52,757 bases of DNA from an uncultured Clostridia bacterium (lineage in GTDB: Bacteria > Bacillota > Clostridia > UMGS1883): contig CANQRB010000012.1 of assembly GCA_947626145.1 (NCBI GenBank), positions 1-52,757 of the forward strand, given 5' to 3'. The notes under the pieces are model-generated. The model saw only the letters and a list, made by a program, of their open reading frames with translations, did no database searches and was not told the origin of the DNA. This document shows, one piece after another, positions 9,996 through 19,694 of this stretch; within the stretch, counting starts at the first letter, position 1, and every line of letters starts with the position of its first letter. The position numbers were made by a program, and so were the translations under genes.

Positions 9996-11105
9996 TCACA
10001 GGCGGACGGGCAGCACCATGAACATATAGCTGTCGTCCTCGGGAGACTTGACTATCACCGGATTGAGGGGAGAGTTCATGTTGAGCTGGATATTCTCGTC
10101 CTCGCAGCGAACCACCGCGTCATGTATGTAACGGTAATTAAAGCCTATTGTCATTTCGTTCCCGTTGTAGTCACATTCCACAATATCGTTCACTCGGCCC
10201 ATCTGGGTCTCGCATTTTATCTTTATTTTTCCGTTGTCAAAAGTGAGACGGACTGGGTTTTTGCTGACGTTGTCGATGATGGGCTCCACCCTTTCGATGG
10301 CTTTGATAAATGAGCGGCCCTCCACCGGCAGCTCTATCTTGAACTGCTTGGGGATTATCTGCTTATAGGAGAAAAATTCTCCGTCGATGAGCCGTGTGGT
10401 CATGGTGAAATTGTCACAGGTAAATCTGGCCTGATTTTCTCCCACGGCAATGCTGACCTCTTTTTCGTCGCCGTCGGGAAGCATATTCTTAAGCTCGTTC
10501 AGAGTTTTGCCCGGAACGATGAACTTTATACTTTCCTCCGTGGACTTTGTGAGCTCCTTTGTTATCAGCGCCATCCTTACCATATCCACGCTGACTATTG
10601 TAAGACTGCCGTTTTCCACCTCGAAGAGGGAGCCTTTCAGAACCTTCCTCACTTCGTCGGGATTGGTGCTTACGGCAAAAATTGTTTTGTTTATCATGTC
10701 CTTCAGGACGGGCGCCGGTATCTTGATTTCGCTTTGAGCGGTGAGTGGCGGCAGCTCCGGATACTCCCCGGCTGGGAGGCCTACCACATTGTAGTCGGAG
10801 TTAAGGCAGCTGACGGAAACTCCGCTCCTGTCGTTGGCTATGATCTCCACCACATCCTTGGGAAGCCTGCGCACAATGTCGTTTATTATTTTGCAGTTTA
10901 TCACTATGTCGCCTTCGTCGGCTATATTCGCGGGAATGGAGGTCTCGATGCACACCTCCATATTATTCCCCTTCAGGTAAAGGCAGCCTCCTCTGGCCTT
11001 GAACAGCACTCCCTCCAGATGGGGGGAAACGGCGTTGGACTCTACCGCCTTGGAAACCAGTGAAAGGGCGGCGCTGAGCTTATCGGTATCGCAGTAAATT
11101 TTCAT
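9996..11105 (-). CDS. dnaN: DNA polymerase III beta subunit (sliding clamp)
   Basis: A 369-residue sliding clamp with three repeated clamp folds; the C-terminus ends in the conserved MFMVLPVRL motif that forms part of the protein-binding pocket, and the middle carries the SLFEVENGSLTIVSVDMVRMAL stretch typical of the second domain. I place the start at the ATG at 11105 (MKIYCD) and not at the ATG two codons earlier, because AGAAGG lies 8 bp before the former and only 2 bp before the latter. The usual clamp start also begins MKI. It is separated from dnaA by a 288-bp region with DnaA boxes. Confidence 0.97.
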   Translation of the reverse strand: MKIYCDTDKLSAALSLVSKAVESNAVSPHLEGVLFKARGGCLYLKGNNMEVCIETSIPANIADEGDIVINCKIINDIVRRLPKDVVEIIANDRSGVSVSCLNSDYNVVGLPAGEYPELPPLTAQSEIKIPAPVLKDMINKTIFAVSTNPDEVRKVLKGSLFEVENGSLTIVSVDMVRMALITKELTKSTEESIKFIVPGKTLNELKNMLPDGDEKEVSIAVGENQARFTCDNFTMTTRLIDGEFFSYKQIIPKQFKIELPVEGRSFIKAIERVEPIIDNVSKNPVRLTFDNGKIKIKCETQMGRVNDIVECDYNGNEMTIGFNYRYIHDAVVRCEDENIQLNMNSPLNPVIVKSPEDDSYMFMVLPVRL

Positions 11106-11393
11106 AATCATGACCTTCTCTTCTCTATTATAAAAGAATATAATTATAATTAATTTTAAGTAGTAGTATAGGCCGGTAAAACTGTTGAAAATTCTCCGGT
11201 TGTTCCTTTTAAAGGGTCTTTCGGGTTTCTTCGCCTGTGGAATTCATGTTGAAAATCCTTCCGCCGGAATTTCCCTTTTAACAGTGTCCCTGTGGACAGG
11301 TGCTTCACCCTGCGGAATGAATCCTCTCCGTCAAGGGAAAAACAAGCTGTGGAAACACTTTCCGTCTTTTCCTCAGATTTATTGTGGACAGCG
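11106..11393. other. Origin sub-region between dnaA and dnaN with DnaA-box-like repeats
   Basis: TGTGG-type boxes lie at 11236, 11291, 11348 and 11383 (TGTGGAATT, TGTGGACAG, TGTGGAAAC, TGTGGACAG) and TGTTGAAAA boxes at 11183 and 11247, all in the same direction. They resemble the complement of TTATCCACA. With the cluster beyond dnaA they make a two-part origin of the Bacillus kind. The dnaN promoter must also lie here; a TATAAT on the minus strand at 11127-11132 is the best -10 candidate, without a clear -35. Confidence 0.7.
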
Positions 11394-12707
11394 TCAGATA
11401 CCCTTTATGTCCTTGATGAGGTCGCTGATACTCACCTTGAGCCGTGGATCGGCCTCCACCTGTTTGTCCGTCTCCTTTATGGCGTATATCACCGAGGAGT
11501 GATCCTTGTTGAATATGGCGGCGATCTTTGGGTAAGAAAGGCCTAAAATTTCCCTTACGACGTACATGGTGCAGCGTCGGGCAGAAGAAATTTCCTTTTT
11601 CCTCTTGTCCGAGAGTATGTCCTCCACGGAGACGCCGTAAAATTCGGAGCACTGACGGATTATGAATTCGGGCGTCAGCACCGAGGAGTCCCTTGGGCCG
11701 TAGTCCTTGAGGGCGTCCTCGGCCAGGTCAACGGTTATTTCCCTGTTGACGAGACTCTTGTAGGCGGCGATACGGTTCAGGGCCCCTTCCAGCTCCCGCA
11801 CGTTGGAGCGCACCTTTTCGCAGATAATATAATATATCTTATCGTCTATGTTGAGGTTGATCTCCTGGGCCTTGTTTTTAAGTATGGCCAGCTTGGTATC
11901 GAAGTCTGGCGGCTGTATGTCGCACTGAAGGCCCCACTTGAAGCGGGAGATCAGTCTTTCCTCCAGAGTTTTTATCTCCTCCGGCGGACGGTCGCTGGTG
12001 ATTACGATCTGCTTGTTGGACTCGTAAAGCACGTTGAAGGTGTTGAAAAATTCCTCCTCTATGCTCTTCTTTCCCGCGATGAACTGTATGTCGTCGATGA
12101 GCAGCACGTCCATTTTCCGGTATTTTTCCCGAAATTCAAAGGGTTTGTTTTCCCTTATGGAGTCCACCAGCTCGTTGGTGAAGTTCTCGGAGGTCACCAG
12201 CGCCACCTTTTTATCCGGCGAGTTTTCGTTTATGTAGTTTTTGATGGCGTGTATCAGGTGAGTTTTGCCCAGACCCACCCCTCCGTAAAGAAAGAGAGGG
12301 TTGTACATGGGTACCTGTCCGGGAATGTCGGCCACGGCCACACAGGCGGCGTGGGCTATTCTGTTGCTGCCGCCCACCACGAAGTTATCGAATGTGTATT
12401 TTTCAGCGGCCCCCTGACCCTCGGGTTGGGAGGGACTCTCCTCCTCGCCGGGACGGGCGTTGATAACCACCTCCAGCTCGGGCAGTTCGCCGGTCACGTT
12501 TTTGAAGGCCTGCTTTATCAGCGTAGCGTGGCGCTTGCTGACCATGCTGCGGCTCACTTCGTTGTCGGTGGAAAGGATAAGTACATTATTTTTATATGAT
12601 ATTGGGGACAGGGTTTCTATCCATGTGCTGAAGGCCAGGGGCGTACACTCCTCCTCCATCATGGCGAGACAGCTGTCCCATATCGGTTTGAGATTGCTTG
12701 TATCCAT
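11394..12707 (-). CDS. dnaA: Chromosomal replication initiator DnaA
   Basis: A 437-residue AAA+ initiator that binds DnaA boxes and opens the origin. The N-terminal domain (about 1-80) binds partner proteins; Walker A (GGVGLGKTHLIHAI) is near residue 142, Walker B (VLLIDDIQFI) near 205, and the DNA-binding helix-turn-helix near the C-terminus has the signature KDHSSVIYAIK. AAGGAG lies 8 bp before the ATG. Box-like repeats lie on both sides of the gene, and those upstream fall in its leader, consistent with self-regulation. Confidence 0.99.
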   Translation of the reverse strand: MDTSNLKPIWDSCLAMMEEECTPLAFSTWIETLSPISYKNNVLILSTDNEVSRSMVSKRHATLIKQAFKNVTGELPELEVVINARPGEEESPSQPEGQGAAEKYTFDNFVVGGSNRIAHAACVAVADIPGQVPMYNPLFLYGGVGLGKTHLIHAIKNYINENSPDKKVALVTSENFTNELVDSIRENKPFEFREKYRKMDVLLIDDIQFIAGKKSIEEEFFNTFNVLYESNKQIVITSDRPPEEIKTLEERLISRFKWGLQCDIQPPDFDTKLAILKNKAQEINLNIDDKIYYIICEKVRSNVRELEGALNRIAAYKSLVNREITVDLAEDALKDYGPRDSSVLTPEFIIRQCSEFYGVSVEDILSDKRKKEISSARRCTMYVVREILGLSYPKIAAIFNKDHSSVIYAIKETDKQVEADPRLKVSISDLIKDIKGI

Positions 12708-12886
12708 CTTTTTTCTCCTTGCCGCGGCGGTTTGTTGAAAACCACAGTTTTAAACATGTGTGTTGAAAAAGTTTGTGGAAAACCCTTGATTTTGGCTAAA
12801 ATATGGGCAATTTTTTGTGGAAAACCCCATTTCGGACATTTTACGCTGTGGAAAAGTATATTCAAAGGGCAAAAATCCATATCCTA

Positions 12887-12915
12887 ATTATATCAAATAA
12901 AAAGGAAAATTTCAA
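12887..12915 (-). promoter_or_regulatory. dnaA promoter
   Basis: Minus strand TTGAAA (12910-12915), 17-bp spacer, TATAAT (12887-12892). The message would start near 12880, so the five boxes at 12733-12855 are transcribed as leader. It lies inside the AT-rich origin region. Confidence 0.75.
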
Positions 12916-12975
12916 GACAAAAATTAAAATTTAAAGATAAAATTTAAAGAAATTCAAATTTTTTTTAAAAAAATA

Positions 12976-13005
12976 TTGACAAACGCGGTATAAATAAGAT
13001 ATACT
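12976..13005 (+). promoter_or_regulatory. rpmH operon promoter
   Basis: TTGACA (12976-12981), 18-bp spacer, TATACT (13000-13005), about 60 bp before the rpmH start. A DnaA-box-like TGTGGACAA at 13019 lies just downstream of the start point. Confidence 0.75.
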
Positions 13006-13064
13006 AAAGTGGCGTTGTTGTGGACAAATATCAGACGCCAGGTCTATCTAAGGAGGTGTTAATC

Positions 13065-13199
13065 GTGCTTAGAACTTATCAGCCCAACGTGAGAAAGAGG
13101 AAAAAGGATCACGGCTTCAGAAAGAGAATGAGTACCGCCAACGGCAGAAAGGTGCTCAGGAGACGCCGTCAGAGAGGCAGGAAGGTGCTTTCCGCCTAA
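13065..13199 (+). CDS. rpmH: 50S ribosomal protein L34
   Basis: A 44-residue, very basic ribosomal protein. It starts [18 protein letters not shown] and continues with [20 protein letters not shown], the conserved L34 pattern. The start is GTG, with AAGGAGGTG about 5 bp upstream. It is the first gene to the right of the origin and is followed by rnpA, the usual bacterial order. Its small size explains why it is easily missed by automatic ORF length cut-offs. Confidence 0.98.
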   Translation: MLRTYQPNVRKRKKDHGFRKRMSTANGRKVLRRRRQRGRKVLSA

Positions 13200-13327
13200 G
13201 TAAATCATTGTATTTAATCAATGTTTGCTTAAAACAAAACTGGCATCGGGGAGGCCGTTGCGGAGTGACGGCTCCGGCCGGTGTCCGTTTCGGGCGGGCC
13301 GCGCCTTCGGCCCCGTAATTGTAAAAA

Positions 13328-13666
13328 ATGAAAAAGACAGCTTCCATAAAGGAAAACAAGGATTTCAAAAGACTGTACTACAGGGGCAGGAGCGTCGCCG
13401 GCGACTGTATCGTCCTGTATTGGAGGTGGACCGGGGGCAATGGCTGCCGCCTGGGGATAACCGTTTCGGCCAAGGTGGGAAAAGCCGTGGTGCGCAACAG
13501 GATCCGCCGCCTCATAAGGGAGAGCTACCGCCTTATGGAGGACAGGGTAAGTCCGGGACTGGATATGGTCGTGGTGGCGAGGAGCAGGGCCGCTTCCGCC
13601 GACTACCGGACAGTGAAGGCCGCTATGGAAAAGGCCTTTTCCAAGGGCGGGCTGCTGACGGAATGA
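13328..13666 (+). CDS. rnpA: Ribonuclease P protein component
   Basis: A 112-residue basic protein that assists the RNase P RNA in trimming tRNA 5-prime ends. The family signature is visible near residues 48-66 (KVGKAVVRNRIRRLIRES), together with the N-terminal ENKDFKRLYYRGRS. It lies 128 bp after rpmH. No good ribosome binding site precedes the ATG; the upstream bases are GTAATTGTAAAAA. The long GC-rich spacer between rpmH and rnpA may therefore matter for translation, or expression may simply be low, as this protein is needed in few copies. Confidence 0.95.
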   Translation: MKKTASIKENKDFKRLYYRGRSVAGDCIVLYWRWTGGNGCRLGITVSAKVGKAVVRNRIRRLIRESYRLMEDRVSPGLDMVVVARSRAASADYRTVKAAMEKAFSKGGLLTE

Positions 13667-13693
13667 CTTCCGGCCCGGGAACGGAGAATGGTT

Positions 13694-13903
13694 ATGAGCA
13701 GGGTCGCTATCCTTTTGATCAGAGCTTATCAAAAATTCATATCGCCGCTCAAGGTGCCCTGCTGCCGTTTTACGCCCACCTGCTCCCAATACGCTTTGGA
13801 AGCCTTTCAAAAGTACGGATTTTTTAAAGGGCTCTGTTTGTCTGTCCGCAGGATAATACGATGCAATCCTTTTTGCAGGGGCGGATACGATCCGCTTCCG
13901 TAA
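13694..13903 (+). CDS. yidD: Membrane protein insertion efficiency factor YidD
   Basis: A 69-residue protein with the conserved YidD layout: an amphipathic N-terminus (LLIRAYQKFISPL), then CRFTPTCSQYALEAFQKYG and a C-terminal RCNPFCRGGYDP. It is thought to help YidC insert membrane proteins. I choose the second ATG (13694), which has GGAG 7 bp upstream; the first (13688) is only 1 bp from it. It sits between rnpA and yidC, as in most bacteria. Confidence 0.93.
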   Translation: MSRVAILLIRAYQKFISPLKVPCCRFTPTCSQYALEAFQKYGFFKGLCLSVRRIIRCNPFCRGGYDPLP

Positions 13904-13938
13904 ATTTTTATTTCCCAAAAAATTAAGGAGATGTGCAG

Positions 13939-14841
13939 ATGTACATTTTAGCCGGTCCTCTGGCCATGCTTATCAGGCCCATATACGATATGATCCAGAG
14001 CTATGGCTGGACCCTCGTGATAGTTACGGTGCTGATCAATTTATTGACGATCCCCCTGACGGTCATAAGTCAGAAGAGCACGGCGAAAACTCAGCAGATA
14101 CAGCCCCTTATCAACGAGCTTCAGAGGAAGTACGCCAATGATAAGGAAAAATTCAACACCGAAATGCAGAAGATATACACAAAGTACGGGATAAATCCCA
14201 TGTCCGGCTGTTTTCCCCTTATTATCCGGCTTTTGATAATCCTGGGCTTTGTGGGAGTGGTTTACAATCCCCTGCAATATATCCTCCGGCTCAGTCCGGA
14301 TCAGATCAACGCCATTCGGGACGCGGTTTCCGCCGCCGGCGGCAAGATCACCTATCAGGTTCAGTATTGCGGAAGGCCCGAGGCCATCGACTATATAACC
14401 AAGCTGGGCAAGGAACCCATCAATTTCAACTTCATGGGTATAGATCTGACCAAAATGCTCAGCGAGAATATGTCCGATATCAAGATATGGATCATTCCCG
14501 TGCTGGCGGTGCTGGCAACCGTGGCTTCCTCCTTCTTGACGAAAAAGATGATGGCCGCCGCCAATCCCAACGGTCAGGCCATGGCCGGCGGCAACACCAT
14601 GCTCTATTTCATGCCTGTGATGACCGCCTATTTCACTTATATCATGCCTATCGGTATGTCCCTTTACTGGTTCACCAGCACTATCATTAATATGGGGCAG
14701 CAGTTTATCACAAATATTATAATGAAAAATAATCAGAAGGAACTGCCCCTGACACCAAACGATAAAAAGAGGTTGGAGAGCGCCAGACAGAAGGCCTCGG
14801 ATCCCAATAAAAAAATTGATGAAAAAAAGTATAAAAAATAA
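13939..14841 (+). CDS. yidC: YidC/Oxa1 family membrane protein insertase
   Basis: A 300-residue insertase for the cytoplasmic membrane. The core is visible: a first membrane segment (WTLVIVTVLINLLTIPLT), a cytoplasmic helical hairpin with KYGINPMSGCFPL, and later segments near residues 180-200 and 220-250. An insertion at about 115-165 between membrane segments is polar. The basic C-terminal tail (KKLESARQKASDPNKK-like) fits ribosome contact. AAGGAG lies 8 bp before the ATG at 13939; a GTG two codons earlier is possible but too close to it. No lipobox is seen, unlike the SpoIIIJ form of Bacillus. Confidence 0.93.
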   Translation: MYILAGPLAMLIRPIYDMIQSYGWTLVIVTVLINLLTIPLTVISQKSTAKTQQIQPLINELQRKYANDKEKFNTEMQKIYTKYGINPMSGCFPLIIRLLIILGFVGVVYNPLQYILRLSPDQINAIRDAVSAAGGKITYQVQYCGRPEAIDYITKLGKEPINFNFMGIDLTKMLSENMSDIKIWIIPVLAVLATVASSFLTKKMMAAANPNGQAMAGGNTMLYFMPVMTAYFTYIMPIGMSLYWFTSTIINMGQQFITNIIMKNNQKELPLTPNDKKRLESARQKASDPNKKIDEKKYKK

Positions 14842-14892
14842 AAAATCACGAAAGGAAGGTATATCCGCTCGAAGGAGCGGCGTGTTTCAGAG

Positions 14893-15624
14893 ATGAACAA
14901 GGTTGTAATTAAAAGCGCTAAAACAGTTGATGAGGCCGTGGAAATGGCTCTCAGAGAGCTTGGAGTCACCCAGGACAAGGTGACTATAGATACGTTGAAC
15001 CCGGGAAAGAAAGGCTTTTTGGGTCTGGGCGGCATGGACGCCAAGGTCAGGGTGACCTATGTCTGTGACGATCCCGTTTCCAGAGCCGAGGATTATCTCA
15101 ACGGAATTTTTGAAAAAATGGACGCCAAGGTCGCCGTCAATTCCGAATATGAGGACGAAAAGGTGACCGTTTCCATGGACAGCGATGAGGAAACCGTGGG
15201 CTTTATCATCGGCCGCCGGGGAGACCATCTGGACGCCCTTCAGTATCTGACCAGTCTGGTGGTAAACAAGGGCGAGGAGAATTATATCCGCGTTTCCCTT
15301 GACATCGAGGGCTACAGGGAAAAGAGGGAAGAGACCCTCATCCGTCTGGCTAAGAGCAAGGCTTCCGTTGTGTCCCGTACTCACAGGAGCATCACGCTCG
15401 AGCCCATGAACCCCAACGAGAGAAGAATAATCCATTCCACTCTCCAGGACTTTAACAACGTTTATACCTACTCCGTGGGTGACGACCCCAACCGGAGAAT
15501 AGTTATCGCGCCCAAGAGAAAGGAATACAGCGGGGAGTACAAGTCCAAGTACCGCTATAACCGCAAGGAAAACGAGCTTGTGATCGACGGCGCCCCGGCT
15601 GAGATATACAGCGAGGAAAAGTAA
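14893..15624 (+). CDS. jag: RNA-binding protein Jag (KhpB)
   Basis: A 243-residue protein with the three-part Jag layout: an N-terminal Jag domain (about 1-55, KSAKTVDEAVEMALRELG and GKKGFLGLGG), a KH domain (about 85-160, with GFIIGRRGDHLDALQYLTSL) and an R3H domain (about 160-215, with EPMNPNERRIIHSTL). KhpB works with KhpA in binding RNA and affecting cell envelope growth. It follows yidC, the standard position. A small stem-loop at about 14869-14882 precedes the weak ribosome binding site. Confidence 0.93.
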   Translation: MNKVVIKSAKTVDEAVEMALRELGVTQDKVTIDTLNPGKKGFLGLGGMDAKVRVTYVCDDPVSRAEDYLNGIFEKMDAKVAVNSEYEDEKVTVSMDSDEETVGFIIGRRGDHLDALQYLTSLVVNKGEENYIRVSLDIEGYREKREETLIRLAKSKASVVSRTHRSITLEPMNPNERRIIHSTLQDFNNVYTYSVGDDPNRRIVIAPKRKEYSGEYKSKYRYNRKENELVIDGAPAEIYSEEK

Positions 15625-15652
15625 AGAAATTTACTTTTAAATATGATGTGGA

Positions 15653-15677
15653 AAAATCCGCTTTACGGGCGGATTTT
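15653..15677 (+). terminator. Hairpin after jag
   Basis: AAAATCCGC and its complement GCGGATTTT are separated by 7 bases. The T residues lie in the stem and just after it, so it is a modest terminator between jag and mnmE. Confidence 0.55.
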
Positions 15678-15719
15678 CTACGTTATATGATTTTTCCTGT
15701 TTTAAGAAGGTGAAAGATT

Positions 15720-17045
15720 ATGAATACGACGATCTGTGCCCTTTCCACTCCCTACGGACGGGGAGGTATAGCCGTTGTCCGCGTCAGCGGGCCGGAAGCG
15801 GTGAGCGTCACGTCAAAAATATTCCGCTCAGGCCGGCCCTTGGACAAGGTCACTTCTCACACGGTGACCTTCGGCAGGATAAAGGATGGGGACATTACCG
15901 TGGATCAGGCTTTGGTGACCCTTTTTCGCGGCCCTCATTCCTTCACCGGCGAGGACGTGTGCGAGATAAGCTGTCACGGCGGAATGGTAATTGTTAATAA
16001 AATAATCGATTTATTGATAGAAAACGGCTGCTCGATGGCCTCTCCGGGAGAGTTTACCAAAAGGGCCTTTCTGAACGGAAAAATGACCCTTACCGAGGCC
16101 GAGGCGGTTAAGGATGTTATCGACGCCCGCACCGACGGGGCTCTCTGGGCGGCGGTAAACCGTCTTGAGGGCGGCATCTCCCGTCCGGTAAGGGAGATAA
16201 GGGAAAAGCTACTCAAGCTTTTGGCTTCCGTGCAGGCGGCCACTGATTTTCCGGAGGAGGATGTGGAGGCCTTTACAGGCGCGCCTTTAGAGGTTGAGCT
16301 GAGAGAAATCCTTTCGGAAATGGAGAAGCTTAAGGACTCGGCCCGCAGGGGAGAGGCCCTGCGTCAGGGACTTGGCTGTGCCATCTGCGGCCTGCCCAAC
16401 ACGGGAAAAAGCTCTCTGCTCAACGCCCTTTACGAACAGGAAAGGGCCATTGTCACGGATATGGCCGGAACCACGAGGGACGTGGTGGAGGCCTGGATCG
16501 ACATTGACGGCATACCTGTTTGTCTGGGGGACACCGCCGGAATAAGGGAAAGCGGCGACAAGGTGGAGAGACTGGGCGTGGAGCGGAGCCTTGACTATAT
16601 CCGTCAGGCGGACATCTGCCTTTTTGTGACCGAGGCCGGCCGGCCCCTCACCCCTGAGGAAAACGGGATTTTGTCTTCTATCACCTGTCCCGTAATTAAA
16701 ATAGCGAATAAAATTGATTTAAACGGTAATGTGCCGGACAGTTATATCGGGATAAGCGCAAAGGAAAAGACGGGGATAGAGCGGATAAAAGAGGAAATCG
16801 TGAAAATTCTCGGTCTCAATTATTCCGGCGGGGCCATGATCGCCAACAGGCGTCAGCTTGAGGCGGTGGTCAAAGCGGCCGAAGCCGTGAGCAGGGCGCT
16901 GGACTCTCTGGACGTGGGATTTTATGACGATCTGGCGGCCATAGATCTGAGGGAAGCGGTGGAAGCTCTTGGCGAGGCCGAGGGCCTGACCGTGGATCAG
17001 GAAACCGTGAATAAGATTTTTGAAGAATTTTGTCTTGGAAAGTGA
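15720..17045 (+). CDS. mnmE: tRNA modification GTPase MnmE
   Basis: A 441-residue GTPase that, with MnmG, installs the carboxymethylaminomethyl-type group on wobble uridine. The N-terminal tetrahydrofolate-binding domain starts [19 protein letters not shown]; the G domain has G1 [14 protein letters not shown] near residue 222, [12 protein letters not shown] and NKIDL; the C-terminus ends in FCLGK with the conserved cysteine. AAGAAGGTG lies just before the ATG at 15720. Its last bases overlap a possible early start of mnmG. Confidence 0.97.
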   Translation: MNTTICALSTPYGRGGIAVVRVSGPEAVSVTSKIFRSGRPLDKVTSHTVTFGRIKDGDITVDQALVTLFRGPHSFTGEDVCEISCHGGMVIVNKIIDLLIENGCSMASPGEFTKRAFLNGKMTLTEAEAVKDVIDARTDGALWAAVNRLEGGISRPVREIREKLLKLLASVQAATDFPEEDVEAFTGAPLEVELREILSEMEKLKDSARRGEALRQGLGCAICGLPNTGKSSLLNALYEQERAIVTDMAGTTRDVVEAWIDIDGIPVCLGDTAGIRESGDKVERLGVERSLDYIRQADICLFVTEAGRPLTPEENGILSSITCPVIKIANKIDLNGNVPDSYIGISAKEKTGIERIKEEIVKILGLNYSGGAMIANRRQLEAVVKAAEAVSRALDSLDVGFYDDLAAIDLREAVEALGEAEGLTVDQETVNKIFEEFCLGK

Positions 17046-17050
17046 TTGAT

Positions 17051-18940
17051 ATGACGGACGTTTTGAATTATGATATTGCCGTTATCGGCGCGGGTCACGC
17101 GGGCTGTGAGGCGGCGCTGGCCGCCGCGCGTCTGGGAATGAGAACCGTGATCTTTACCATCAACATGGACGCGGTGGCGAATATGCCCTGCAATCCCAAT
17201 ATAGGCGGCACGGCCAAGGGTCATTTGGTCAGGGAGATAGATGCCCTCGGCGGCGAGATGGGCAGGTGCGCCGACAAAAATATGCTCCAGTCCCGGATGT
17301 TGAATCTCCGAAAAGGGCCCGCCGTACATTCCCTTCGGGCACAGGAGGACAGAAGGATGTACTCCATCGACATGAAGGGCCGCCTTGAGCGTCAGCCCAG
17401 CCTCTATCTCCGTCAGGCTGAGGTAAAGAAGATTCAAAAAACGGAAAGCGGCTTTGTCCTCACTATCCATACCGGTGTTGAATTTACCGCCCGCTGCGTC
17501 ATAGTGGCCACCGGTACATATCTTGAAGGCCGTATAATCGTGGGGGAAACCTCGTACAGCGGCGGGCCGGACGGTATGTTCCCCTCCAGCGGCCTCAGCG
17601 AAAGCTTGGCGGCCATGGGCGTGAGCATGATGCGTTTCAAGACCGGCACTCCGGCTCGGGTGCATTCCAGAAGTCTGGACTATTCAAAGATGCGGGTGCA
17701 GGACGGAGATGAAAACGTGGTGCCCTTTTCCTTTGAAACCGAGACCCCCGGCAAAAACAAGGTGCGCTGCTACCTCACCTATACTAATGAAGAAACTCAT
17801 GAAGTGATTAGGGCCAATCTTCACCGCAGTCCGCTCTTCAACGGCTTCATTGACGGCGTCGGCCCCCGGTATTGTCCCTCCATTGAGGACAAGGTGGTTC
17901 GCTTTGCCGAAAAGGACAGACATCAGGTCTTTATCGAGCCAATGGGTATGGATACTTGCGAGATGTATGTTCAGGGCATGAGCAGTTCTCTTCCCGAGGA
18001 TGTGCAGCTCAAAATGCTGCGCACTATGGAGGGCCTTGAAAACGTGGAGATAATGCGGTGCGCCTACGCCATTGAATACGACTGTTGCGATCCTCTCCAG
18101 CTTAAGCCCTCCCTCGAGTTCAAGGATATAGACGGCCTTTTCGGGGCCGGCCAGTTCAACGGCACCAGCGGCTATGAGGAGGCTGCGGCTCAGGGACTTA
18201 TTGCCGGCATTAACGCTGCCCGCAAGCTGAAGTCTCTGCCCCCCGTCGTCCTTGACCGCAGCGAGGCCTATATAGGTGTGCTGATCGACGATTTGGTGAC
18301 AAAGGGCACCAACGAGCCTTACCGTATGCTGACCAGCCGGGCGGAATATCGGCTGCTCCTTCGGCAGGACAACGCCGACCTCCGGCTTACCCCTCTGGGG
18401 CATGAAATAGGTCTTATCAGCGATGAGCGCTATGCCGCTTTCCTCGAAAAGAAAAACCGCGTCGAAAGGGAAACCGCTCGTCTGGAAAATGTAAATCTCC
18501 CTCCCTCTGACGGGCTGAACCGGCTTTTGGAAAGCAAGGGCAGCAGTGTCTTGACCACCGGCATCAAGGCCGCCGAGCTGATCCGCCGTCCCGAAATCAC
18601 CTATGACGAGTTGGCTCCCTTCGACCCCGAACGGCCTGAGCTTTCTGCTACCGAGCGTGAAGAGGTGGAGATTTCGGTCAAATACAGCGGTTACATCCAC
18701 CGCCAGTTCCAACAGGTGGAGCAGTTCAGACGGAACGAAAAGCGGCTCATTCCCGACGATATAGATTACGACGACGTGGCCGGACTCCGCATCGAGGCCC
18801 GCCAGAAGCTGAAAAAGATGCGCCCCGAAAGCGTGGGCCGTGCCGGACGGATCAGCGGCGTAAGTCCGGCGGATATAGGAGTGCTGCTGATATATCTGGA
18901 GGGGAGGAAGCGCGATGGGCGGAACGGACAAGCTCAGTGA
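17051..18940 (+). CDS. mnmG: tRNA modification enzyme MnmG (GidA)
   Basis: A 629-residue FAD enzyme, partner of MnmE. The FAD-binding start is [20 protein letters not shown]; further signatures are [30 protein letters not shown], and near the C-terminus [17 protein letters not shown]. The length is that of the long MnmG form. I take the ATG at 17051 (MTDVLNYD), with GGAAAG about 8 bp upstream; an in-frame TTG at 17030 would overlap mnmE. The 3-prime end overlaps rsmG by 26 bp, implying coupled translation. Confidence 0.97.
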   Translation: MTDVLNYDIAVIGAGHAGCEAALAAARLGMRTVIFTINMDAVANMPCNPNIGGTAKGHLVREIDALGGEMGRCADKNMLQSRMLNLRKGPAVHSLRAQEDRRMYSIDMKGRLERQPSLYLRQAEVKKIQKTESGFVLTIHTGVEFTARCVIVATGTYLEGRIIVGETSYSGGPDGMFPSSGLSESLAAMGVSMMRFKTGTPARVHSRSLDYSKMRVQDGDENVVPFSFETETPGKNKVRCYLTYTNEETHEVIRANLHRSPLFNGFIDGVGPRYCPSIEDKVVRFAEKDRHQVFIEPMGMDTCEMYVQGMSSSLPEDVQLKMLRTMEGLENVEIMRCAYAIEYDCCDPLQLKPSLEFKDIDGLFGAGQFNGTSGYEEAAAQGLIAGINAARKLKSLPPVVLDRSEAYIGVLIDDLVTKGTNEPYRMLTSRAEYRLLLRQDNADLRLTPLGHEIGLISDERYAAFLEKKNRVERETARLENVNLPPSDGLNRLLESKGSSVLTTGIKAAELIRRPEITYDELAPFDPERPELSATEREEVEISVKYSGYIHRQFQQVEQFRRNEKRLIPDDIDYDDVAGLRIEARQKLKKMRPESVGRAGRISGVSPADIGVLLIYLEGRKRDGRNGQAQ

Positions 18941-19631
18941 GGCCGCGGCCCGGCTGGGCATCGACATACCGGAGGAAAGCGTCCGGCTCTTCCACCCTTA
19001 CACCGAGCTGCTGCTGGAATGGAACGAAAAGATCAATCTTACGGCCATAACCGATCCGGAGGACATAAGGGTTAGGCACTATCTTGACTCCCTCACCTTG
19101 CTTCTGTCGGGCAAGGCCCAGAAAAACTGCTCTATGATCGACATAGGCGCGGGAGCAGGATTTCCCTCTCTGCCGGTCAAACTTGTCAGACCTGACATTG
19201 AGATCACCATGCTTGACAGTCTGGGCAAGCGGGTGGATTTCTTAAACCGCGTGACGGACGAACTCGGACTTACCGGAATAAAGGCCGTTCACCTTCGGGC
19301 CGAGGATGGGGCTCGGACGCCGCTACGCGAAAGCTTCGACCTTGCGACCGCCAGAGCCGTGGCCTCTCTTTCAGTTCTGGCCGAATACGCCCTCCCATAC
19401 GTAAAGCCCGGCGGCTGCTTTGTGGCTATGAAGGGCACCGCTCCTGAGGAAGAAATACGGGAAGCCAAACCTGCCGTCAAGACGCTGGGCGGAGAAATTG
19501 AGGAAGTTAAAAAAATCCATATTCCCGACGGCGGACTTGATCACACTCTCATCATTATTAAAAAGGTTGGAATTACTCCCGCCAAATATCCCCGAAAGGC
19601 CGGCACTCCGTCTAAAAGTCCTTTAAAATAG
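18915..19631 (+). CDS. rsmG: 16S rRNA (guanine527-N7)-methyltransferase RsmG
   Basis: A 238-residue SAM-dependent methyltransferase for 16S rRNA. The hallmark stretch [29 protein letters not shown] is near the N-terminus, followed by motif [18 protein letters not shown] and a later [19 protein letters not shown]. It ends in a basic, proline-rich tail. It overlaps mnmG and is followed by an intrinsic terminator, so it closes the rpmH-to-rsmG series. Confidence 0.96.
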   Translation: MGGTDKLSEAAARLGIDIPEESVRLFHPYTELLLEWNEKINLTAITDPEDIRVRHYLDSLTLLLSGKAQKNCSMIDIGAGAGFPSLPVKLVRPDIEITMLDSLGKRVDFLNRVTDELGLTGIKAVHLRAEDGARTPLRESFDLATARAVASLSVLAEYALPYVKPGGCFVAMKGTAPEEEIREAKPAVKTLGGEIEEVKKIHIPDGGLDHTLIIIKKVGITPAKYPRKAGTPSKSPLK

Positions 19632-19641
19632 GGAGAGAATG

Positions 19642-19664
19642 TCGCCATAAGGCGAAAGTTTTTT
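19642..19664 (+). terminator. Terminator after rsmG
   Basis: Stem TCGCC/GGCGA with an ATAA loop, then AAG and six T residues. Confidence 0.7.
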
Positions 19665-19665
19665 G

Positions 19666-19694
19666 TTCACTTTACGGCCGATATATGGTATAAT
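19666..19694 (+). promoter_or_regulatory. Promoter of the noc gene
   Basis: TTCACT (19666-19671), 17-bp spacer, TATAAT (19689-19694). The start point near 19701 falls within the next hairpin, so a second terminator overlaps the promoter. Confidence 0.6.

Larger units (their letters stand above)
12708..13064. other. Replication origin (oriC): DnaA boxes plus AT-rich unwinding region
   Basis: Between the divergent dnaA and rpmH genes. TGTGGAAAA boxes are at 12774-12782, 12816-12824 and 12847-12855, TGTTGAAAA boxes at 12733-12741 and 12761-12769, and a TGTGGACAA box at 13019-13027. The stretch 12880-12990 is extremely AT-rich with runs of A and T and is the likely unwinding element. Gene direction switches here from minus to plus, as expected at the start point of two forks. 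Confidence 0.85.

Noticed and set aside
13200-13327. A structured RNA gene or riboswitch between rpmH and rnpA
   Set aside because: The stretch is GC-rich with short inverted repeats, but I see no known RNA fold, promoter or terminator there.
15710-15997. Frame overlapping the start of mnmE
   Set aside because: It is a shifted shadow of the mnmE N-terminus, which has the better ribosome binding site and clear family motifs.
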